From contig BCHH01000025.1 of NCBI GenBank assembly GCA_001599595.1, positions 31,037 through 95,036 on the forward strand: a stretch of 64,000 bases of DNA, in the 5' to 3' direction. A model generated the notes under the pieces. The model was not told the origin of the DNA and did no database searches. It was given only the letters and a program-made list of their open reading frames with translations. A program made the translations under genes and the position numbers. Of the stretch, positions 56,151-64,000 are shown piece by piece. The stretch is from Beverwykella pulmonaria. Lineage: Eukaryota; Ascomycota; Dothideomycetes; Pleosporales; Melanommataceae. Numbering within the stretch: the first letter of the stretch is position 1; every line of letters starts with the position of its first letter.

Positions 56151-59100
56151 ACTACCTTGCACTATCTTGAGAAACTATGTCATGCCTTCTAGCTCTCTCT
56201 TATTCAACAGGAAGTCAAGAAGTCCAAATGGGAACTCACACTAGTTAATGCGCTGTCCACACAGGCTGTTACTGCAGATGGATACAGGCATGCAAAGACA
56301 GTTGCTACTAATCTGTCTAAAATAAAAAAGATGGCCTAGTTTGCCTTTCTACAGGAACTGTTACATCAATTTCCCAATAACAAGGATTATCCTACTAGTA
56401 GTGAGGAAGAGGAGGAGGACAGAAACCTTGGTGCTAGATCTATCCTAGACAGGGCTAACAAGTCTTATACAACCAAGCCAACACCTCTCTCTACTATTTA
56501 GACCTGGACGCGTCAATACTTAAACCTTGAGTCACACAATGCAATTAGATGGGTAATTGCTACTAATATTAAACTCTAAGAACTTTAAAAAGATGCAGAT
56601 GCTAAAGGGTTTATTTAATAGGATAGTAACTAACTAACATGTCACAATACCACAATTAACACGAACAAATAGAAAACTATAGTACTAGCACACTACTAAG
56701 ACACTAGCAGCAAACTACTACAGCTCCTCTACGTAGAGGAGGAGTGTCAACTGCCCTCTATTCTATGGCCTCTTATCAGAGATCAACCAGGAGCCATTTA
56801 CTACGGCTACCACATCTTTCAACAAGACAAAAATATTGTTCTAGGTAACTAGGATACCTTTGTTAGAGATTAGATGCAAAAGTTACTTGCATCTAACTCC
56901 ATCCTGCGCAAGTAGCAGCAAACTCTATTTGTGTCCAATCCTTGCAAAAGGCTAGAGTGTATTTGTTAGTATGCTGAGGATGCACATCACTTTGGAGTAT
57001 CCTTGGCAGCTCTTATTTACCTGTTGTATAGCCAGCAGGCCTGTGGTACTAAACTTCTTAGTATTTGTTTCATGAACACACACAACTACAGGCTACGGAA
57101 CATCTTCCTTGTACAAGGCCTTCTTGCTATTGTGCCCTAATAGCACAAAAGCTACACGCAAACTAAGAAACCTTAACCTGTATGGCGCTTTATCCCACGC
57201 TCAGTTGGAAATATACTCTTCTAGTATATATAGCTTGTGCTACTGCATTTGCAGACTCTACAGGAGCTAGTCCCAAAGGACCATCAAGGAGCAGGCTATT
57301 AGCAAGCATACAGTGAGTTCCTTTTCCCAAATGCACAGGGGACGAGCTACAGGGGAGACGCTAGTGTGCTTACCAAAGCGCTTGCAAGCATCACATTTAC
57401 TAGACTTAGTAAGGCTCTTACAATACGCCCAATACATCAGATGACTGTTGCTATGGGCCAACAAGAGGCAGGCAAGTCAGGCGAGTTTGTACTCTTAGAT
57501 TATTAGGACATAAAGGAAGTAGAAGATACTGCCAACGCAGATGCAATGGAAACACAGTCAGGCCATAGCGTAACAACTAGACATCTTGCGTATGCCAATT
57601 TGATTGGCTAGTTCTCTTCCAGGCTGCGGGATCAACATTAGAAAGTTAGCACTCGCTGGCATCAATATATTGGATTCCCGCTTACCCAAGAACAACTTGA
57701 CGCGCTAGGACCTAGTGAGCCAACAGATACTAACAACGCAGATTAAATAACACCTGTACAATCCGCCTGCGTAGATTAGGCATTGGCATTAGCATCTGTA
57801 GATTAACAGGCTCTCCTTGTTTACATGTACAGACCTAGCAGCACATTTAGAGGCCTCTAGAAGCAGTTGCTAGCTAATATCTTTACCAACAAGAGTCCCA
57901 TAGTGTATGTGGCTGGTGTAACGATTCGAACAATCGTTCCATCACGTGACCAAACCGCTCCCTGCCCGATCCCGATACAGATCCTGTTCCTACCCGAACC
58001 GGTAGGACTTCGGTTCCCGACCTGCTCCCCACTCAACCCCGATACAGGCTCGGTCCATATCCGAACTTGTATTACCTCGGCTCCTGACCAGCTCCTGATG
58101 CAACTCCGAAACGGGTCCTTACCCAACCCTGTAGTACCTCGGCTTTGCTATTTCTCATCTCTCTTCGTGTATATAAACCAGTCGTTTCGTTAGTTAGATC
58201 AGGCAGCTTTTGAATATCCTTTCGTACCCGGCCTATAGGTGTCAATTCAATCTTGGGTATTCGTTCTCACTCGTGCACTCCCATATGCCTCGGTAGTGAT
58301 TCGCACCCGAATCCGATCGTCCTGATATCCTGCGCCGTTACAGCTGGCACAGGAAGTAGCAAAAGCCTTGCCTTCCTCTTGCCAGCAACGTGTCCAGCCT
58401 TTGGCCTTCAGGTTGTCATTGTACCTCTTGTTGGCCTCCAACTAGATATTGTACGTAAGTGCAAGGAACTTGGCATTTATTGCGTAGAATAGGCCAATAG
58501 CGTGAGGGCAGACCACGCACGTATTGTAATTGTCATGCCTAAACAGATCAACACGCCAGGGTTTGTTGCCTTTATTAAGGTAGTTTGGAAGATTGCGCGC
58601 ATAGGTTAGATTGTCATTGATAAGGCTTATTATCAGCTGCTCACGAGCCCAGCCTTCCAGCAAACTATGTCCTATTTAGGCAAGCTAGTGCAACAAGAAG
58701 TTCCCTTAGTAGCGCTTACTGCTACACTGCCACTGGAGGAAGAAGCTAAGCTCTTTGAACGCCTCTTGTTCCCGCGCAACAGTATGTTACTATTTTGCAA
58801 GCTGACTACCTGACCCAACCTAAGATATTAAGTAGAGAGGATTAAGATGAAGCGGTTTGGTGCACAAGAGATTACTAACCACATCTAATCCTGTAAACAG
58901 CACAGTGGGCACACAAAGATTGTTGTGTTTGTCCTGTATATATCTATAGTAAAAGAGGTCGCAGACAAACTAGGCTGTTCTTTATTCCACAGCAAGATAG
59001 ATAAAGCAGAGAAGAGGCAGGAGTTGGAAGCATTTACAGCAAAGGAGGAAGGGATTATAATTGCCACCAGTGCACTAGGGCACAGCCTACACAATCCTAA

Positions 59101-60409
59101 CATTAACCTTGTACTGCACTATAGTGCACCAGAGGGACTAAAGCAATACAGTCAAGAATCTAGTCGCGCTAGTCGCGGTGGCCAGGTTGCCACAGCTTGT
59201 GTTGTTCTCCTGGAGGGATTTGCCACCTAGCTAGACAAAGGCACACCAGAAGAAAGCCACAGGGTAGCATAGTTCCTAAACGCAGATGGCAACTGTTGCA
59301 GGCAAGCGCTGGACTCTTACCTGGACGGCTAACGCGACAGAGTACAATGTCTAGACCACAAGACGCAGTGCGATGCATGTGAAGCCAATAATTCAATCAA
59401 TCCTCAGCTCCTAGCCCTATTATTCATTCCCTTATTATCTGTTCCCGTTGCCAGGCGCATGTTGAACCGCATGGCCAATACCAGTGAAGCCGCTGACAAT
59501 AATACTAGGGAAGCTGCTGACAACAACTGCCTTACAGTGGAGACATCCTCTACTGCGCATAAGCGCAAGCGCATTGCATCTGTATCCTTTCCCTCTGGCA
59601 GAGCGAGAGGCTCTAAGGATGGAACCAAAATGCACGTGTTTACAACCCCACCAATTCGCACTGGACTACACACGTCTTCCCTCTCTAGCAGCCTAATACG
59701 CGGCCTAACACCGCCGCTGTCAGATACTCCTGGGACGTTGCTGACGACAACACCATCCGCAAGCAGCGTACATGGTCTTAACGTTGCATTGTTTGCCGCC
59801 CAGCAGATAACTGTGCAACAAGAAGTTAGCCAACATGCACGTGCCATGGCAGAGGCAAGGGAAAGCTAGGTGAATAAGAGCAAAGCGGCGGCGTTGTTCC
59901 TCATGAAAAGAATACCTCAGGCACTTCGCTAGTGGAAGGCTCACTGTATATCATGCTACTTAAACGGAACGGCACATGACTATACGTCCTGCAATGCAAA
60001 CATGAGTGAGGCTGCCAAGCCATGCACGCACTGTTTGTCAATGCCAAAATACAAATATTGCTTCTATTGCTTGTTACCCCAAGCTGTTTGTAGTTGAATC
60101 TGGCAAACACAACGTCCAGACAACGCTAGAGGTGAGATTATTATAGGCAAGGCAAGATGTGAATTCGCATTTGTAGCCAAGGACGTATAGGGCTTAATGT
60201 ATGCTAGAAGCGCGGGCGAGGCAAGCTTCTTAGTGTCTCTTATGCTGCAACACGCAAGGAAGGGCAAAGAATTAGATCTAACAGTAGGAAGCACAGACTT
60301 TAAGGAGTATTATTCCTCTAAAGTGGAACTCTCTGCTAGAATTGTAATTCCAGCATTGTTACAAGATGTAGTTCTTATGACAGAGGAGTTGTTTATGCAA
60401 ACTAGTTAG
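54900..60409 (+). pseudogene. Telomere-linked RecQ-type helicase (TLH), full-length, RIP-damaged
   Basis: Domain order is that of fungal subtelomeric TLH proteins: the N-terminal C2H2-like segment (second Cys now Tyr in CQLYKYA), a long helical region, the RecQ-like helicase and a Cys-rich tail. Helicase signs are AGTGSSKSLAFLLPA (Walker A; Ser for the usual Gly before Lys), IVIDKAYY at 58,609 (motif II), LVALTATLPLEEE, SLFHSKIDKAEKRQ, GIIIATSALGHS and SQESSRASRGG (motif VI). The tail has HCISCYLNGTAHDYTSC and CFYCLLPQAVC. TAG predominates among the stops, with some TAA and TGA. A solo LTR splits the Walker A codons. TLH genes are a hallmark of fungal chromosome ends; this one lies about 3.6 kb from the telomere. 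Confidence 0.8.
57917..58342 (+). mobile_element. Solo LTR, TGTAACG family, copy 3 (426 bp), in the TLH P-loop
   Basis: Ends TGTAACG...CGTTACA; TSD GCTGG (57912-57916, 58343-58347). Removing the LTR and one TSD restores contiguous V-A-G-T-G codons. GTGTATATAAACC lies inside. Confidence 0.9.
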
Positions 60410-60490
60410 AGAGAGCCGCAAGGTCAATACAGTATTAAATTGACAATTAGGACTTGAGGTTATCTGTTGTTTCCTTTCCATAACATAACA

Positions 60491-60651
60491 TACAATGTCA
60501 ACACAATGTTGAATTGCAAATACAATGTCAATACAATATTAAATAGCAAATACAATATTAATACAATGCTGCATTGCAAATACAATGTTAATACAATGTT
60601 GAATTAAAAATACAATGTTGATACAATGTTAATACAATGTCAAATTGCAAA
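60491..60651. repeat. 30-bp AT-rich minisatellite, about 5 units
   Basis: The unit is TACAATGTTAATACAATG plus TTGAATTGCAAA. It separates the TLH gene from the terminal ATPase gene. Confidence 0.85.
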
Positions 60652-61110
60652 TCTGTACGCTCCCTCGCTAGTGTACACCTAGTACCTATAGGGGGTTAGT
60701 ATAGAGCCTTTGTAAGAACCTCTATATACAGCAGTAGTAATGCAGAAGCCGCAAGAGTAAATTACCTCAGCTGTTAGTCAACATCGCCGTACAACAAAAA
60801 GTAGCTAGGACGAATGCGGCATTATAAGTCTTGCCTTTAAGCAGGCACACACAAGTCAACTCTATTATAATCGCGTTGCCTTATGGAATTCAAGAGGCGA
60901 ATTGCTTGGATTCCTACTATATTAGGGGTCTATACACAGGCTTTGTAAGGTTGCTTTTGTTACTGTCCACGCAGGCCTTACTGCACTGTTAACCCCAACC
61001 TAGAACCTTCTATCTTCCCTTTACTTTCCCTTTCACTTTTACTTCCACCTTCACCTTTACCTTTGCCTTCATCCTTAACTCACAGAGCCACGTGCAACTT
61101 ACTAGTGCCA

Positions 61111-61120
61111 GTATATAAAA
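61111..61120 (+). promoter_or_regulatory. TATA box and pyrimidine-rich promoter of the terminal ATPase gene
   Basis: GTATATAAAA lies about 155 bp upstream of the ATG, with long CT tracts on both sides (61,010-61,075 and 61,130-61,170). Confidence 0.55.
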
Positions 61121-61275
61121 ACCCTTTCTACCACCCTCCCTCCTTCCTTCCTACTCCCCACTCCACAACTCTCGCCTTTGGACCCCCCTCTAGGACGTTT
61201 TGCCTCGCCCGCAGCAGGTAAGTGCTCCACAAAGCCTGTCGCCCAACCCCTATACCGTGCAATACGCTGCCAGTC

Positions 61276-63899
61276 ATGGCGACCTATATTATGGACCCAG
61301 ACACACCTTTCCAAAACTAGACACCTGGGGCTAGACCCTCTTCCCATACGTCACAGAAAGGCGATCCTAAAAGCTCCAATGCTCTGCCACAAGTCAGCCC
61401 TGCACCAAACAAGGAAGAGCTAGAGACAGTGCGACAACTCGCAGAACTAGACAATGCATAGGGTACGGAAGACGAAGGATCAGTATACAACAAGAAGGCA
61501 ACCGCGACGGACCTCAGACGTCATGTATGCAATGTGTTAGCGGGCACACTAGACCACAAGCCATTTAAACACTTCTAGAACAGCAAAGCATGTTGCGCAG
61601 AGTTGTTAAAACTTAGAGACGCTACATTTACTAAGTTCCTAGTAGGGGACAAACAGGTTTAGCAGATACTAGAGGAATTCTGGCATTGTGTACCTCGCAC
61701 TAGCTCCACTAATAAGGTCTGTGGTAACAGCTTCCAGTTGTTTTACAAATGTGTGCGAAACAAAGGTCACTATGCCTTCCTTACCACGCTCACCTCTAAC
61801 CTCACAGGATTTACAGAGGAGGACTAGACCACTTAGTTTTATGTTCTCATCTACAACAAGCTCTACATCCAAAAAGGTGGATTCCTAAAGGGCAAGGCTG
61901 CAGACATTAAGGCAATATAGGCCATCACGTACTGCGTCGCTAAGCTAGTGCTCAACTACAACTACAACAACAAGAAAAAGGCCAGCGCGCTGAAGAGTAT
62001 TGCAAATAAGGACAAGGTAGCAAGGGGTAAGAGGGCAGCCACCAAGAGGGCGACGCAGGGTCTCACACTACTTAGTCCAGATCCAACCCTCTGCAATGCT
62101 ATAGTACAGGAACTGCCAAAAGAGCAGGGCGCAAACCAAAGCACTGCTAAGGGGGTTGGCAAGAAGCCTTTGCGTCAACCTCCCAAGCGTAACCCTGCCT
62201 CCACTAGTGCTGCTTCTTTGTCTAAGAATAATAATAACAGTAACAACAAGGAGTCAGAAGCAGAGCTCACAGAGAGGACAGATTACACAAAACTCAACAC
62301 TAATGCCATTATAGAAGATTTTGTTAAGGAGCAGGATGTGTATAAGGATAAACTTCATAACGCGCACCAGGAACAGATTGAGCGTCACGCAAAGGACGTT
62401 GAGAAATGCATAGCTGATCTGCGAACCCACAAGCTTTAGACAAGACAATACAAGCATCTCTCTCGCGTCCTCCGCGACGCCGTACAAAAGCTGTTCAACA
62501 ATTTTAGGCACGTTAATGTAAAAGGGGAGAAACTAGCAGCGCTACTAGCTATAGGTAAACCTAAGGACATCCAGCCAGTCATACCTAATGCTGTTGAGGA
62601 TAACACTGCGCCCAATAAAGAAGAAACAAATGCAGCGCTTGCTAGTGAAGACGCGCTCCTTTAGGAGGCAAATAAGGCCCAGCACCACTGTACTGTCATA
62701 CATCTTAACCTACCTGTTGCTTCCAAAACGCATCACAAACAGGCCAAGAAGTGGACCACCATTCTAAACAGCAAACTCTTCTAACTAGATTACATCTGTG
62801 AAGCCTGCATCAAGGTCCAGATGCAAGATTTCTAATTCAAGGTCTTGCCACAGCAGAATCCCAACATCCGTCTGCAGTAGTGGCAGGTGATTAACGTAAA
62901 ATAGAACTATAATCACGCAAGTGGTGTAGTAGAGGGAATCTCAGGCAGTCTCACAGCAGACATAGTCAGCATTGGCAAGATAATTAAGATGGGTGCCACA
63001 ATTATGCATGTAAGTTTGTCCTATAGAGGGTATCACAGAGCCTTCCTGTTAACCCCCATTGTATGTTCTAAGGGTAAGGGCCATACCTAACGTGTATTAC
63101 AGGACATAAACATCTTAGACAGTATTATTAGTAGTGAGCCCAAACCGCTGGCCAACAAGACACTCCCTAAAGAGGCACCTCCTAGACCAATCTCCACTCT
63201 AGCAGAGAACCCCAACCACCGCCCCACAGAAGCGTCTACAGCTAACAAAACCATAATAGATACACCCCTAAATCTTCCTCCCCTTATAGAGAAGACTCCC
63301 AAGCCAAAACAAGACATGCATTAGTTCTACCTAATTCTCACGCTCCTAGGTCTTGTCAACCAGACCTCCCAAGACATTGCCAAACTGTCCAATATATTCC
63401 GCGTGGTGGCACTTGGCAGTACAAGGAAGCGCATCAAGAGCAATACACAGAGGCGCTTGAGCATAGTTAGAAAGGCCTTTTATCACTCAAACAGCCTCAA
63501 GGACATGGAATTCTTCAACCCCACAGATAAGAAAACCAGCCACAGCATCACCATTGCTTTGTATCTTTAGTATGCTCACAGGTATAGCCCAAAAGCCTAC
63601 CACAAGTAGAAGATAGACACAGGTCACCAGAGCTACATGCCCAAGGATAGTGAATGGGACAAGACGCCAATAATCTCATGGCTGGGAAACCCTAGGGGAA
63701 AGATCCGTGCAGTCTTGGTCAACAAGGCCGCTAATAGTCTTCGCAACCCTTCAACCTTCTAGTTCACAGTTCTCTATACTGCCGCAGATCAAAAATAGCT
63801 GTTTACCAGATCACCCACCCCACAAGGTCTCAAGGACTACGTAGCGTACTTGGAACTCGTACAAGCACTAGGCTTCAACCAGACTGCCCAGCGCAACAA
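61276..63899 (+). pseudogene. SNF2-type ATPase relative truncated by the telomere
   Basis: The frame starts MATYIMDPDTP and aligns by eye with the 23,418 gene. Its Lys-rich region (NKDKVARGKRAATKRATQG) and helical part precede the QQNPNIRLQ-x-WQVINVK-x-NYNH block, which matches NPRISLQWWQVIAISWALNH there; GSLTADIVSIGKIIK replaces the Walker A. One intron (63,010-63,102) has good splice sites and a Q palindrome. About 16 in-frame stops are TAG and two are TAA (62,78x, 62,83x). The sequence stays protein-like (SWLGNPRGKIRAVLVNK) until it meets TTAGGG repeats, so the C-terminal helicase half is missing. Confidence 0.65.
63010..63102 (+). other. Intron with Q palindrome in the terminal ATPase gene
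   Basis: Donor GTAAGT, branch CCTAAC, acceptor TTACAG. It contains GAGGGTATCACAGAG / CCTTCCTGTTAACCCCC. Confidence 0.65.
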
Positions 63900-64000
63900 T
63901 TAGGGTTAGGGTTAGGGTTAGGGTTAGGGTTAGGGTTAGGGTTAGGGTTAGGGTTAGGGTTAGGGTTAGGGTTAGGGTTAGGGTTAGGGTTAGGGTTAGG
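63900..64000 (+). repeat. Telomere, (TTAGGG) about 17
   Basis: Perfect TTAGGG repeats to the end of the window, G-rich strand 5'->3' outwards: a genuine right chromosome end. Confidence 0.97.

Noticed and set aside
61276..63899. Telomere-specific reverse transcriptase element (MoTeR- or Penelope-like)
   Set aside because: No reverse transcriptase or endonuclease motif; the recognisable block matches the SNF2-type gene at 23-28 kb.
1..64000. tRNA or rRNA genes
   Set aside because: I saw no tRNA A/B boxes with a foldable cloverleaf and no rRNA-like sequence by eye; a covariance-model scan was not possible here.

Overview
This window is the right end of a chromosome of a filamentous ascomycete (Pezizomycotina). 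It ends in about 17 copies of TTAGGG in the G-rich orientation. Genes have short GT-AG introns (about 45-110 nt). Duplicated DNA carries C-to-T decay biased to CpA, the signature of repeat-induced point mutation (RIP). Four N's show that the assembly is not fully resolved.

Bases 1-19,850 are the last gene-bearing part, already invaded by mobile DNA. In order they hold the 3' part of a choline/carnitine acyltransferase gene (free-standing, or the last domain of a reducing polyketide synthase), a 14-helix-type MFS exporter, a broken fungal transcription factor, a short-chain dehydrogenase, a second broken transcription factor, an O-methyltransferase whose usual catalytic His is replaced, a small secreted protein, and a Cys-rich single-pass membrane protein. 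The first six look like remains of a secondary-metabolite cluster. Between them lie several solo LTRs with intact 5-bp target duplications, three copies of a 133-185-bp TG...CA element, and a dead Mutator-like element.

Bases 20,600-34,200 are repeats followed by a two-gene module of about 12 kb: a 1,661-codon SNF2-type ATPase (23,418-28,749) and a large AT-hook protein of unknown function (29,382-34,081). A GGGGGTTT...AAACCCCC palindrome of about 36 bp recurs through it and sits in all four introns of the ATPase gene. The ATPase is interrupted only by TAG codons.

Bases 34,999-47,966 are a decayed Ty3/Gypsy chromodomain retrotransposon on the minus strand. Its reverse transcriptase is split by a 6.4-kb Mutator-like element (40,451-46,873; 10-bp target duplication, terminal inverted repeats, two convergent genes). 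The introns of that element share a common AATGCATT-rich 3' end.

Bases 47,967-60,410 are a head-to-tail duplication of a telomere-linked helicase (TLH) module: a truncated copy, then a full-length RecQ-type copy, RIP-mutated and split by a solo LTR in its P-loop codons. Bases 61,276-63,899 are a second, diverged SNF2-type ATPase whose coding sequence runs directly into the telomere repeats. Repeat families are shared between the telomeric and internal blocks, which suggests exchange among subtelomeres. The main candidates for undescribed biology are the SNF2/AT-hook module with its intron palindromes and TAG-only interruptions, and the Mutator-like element with look-alike introns.
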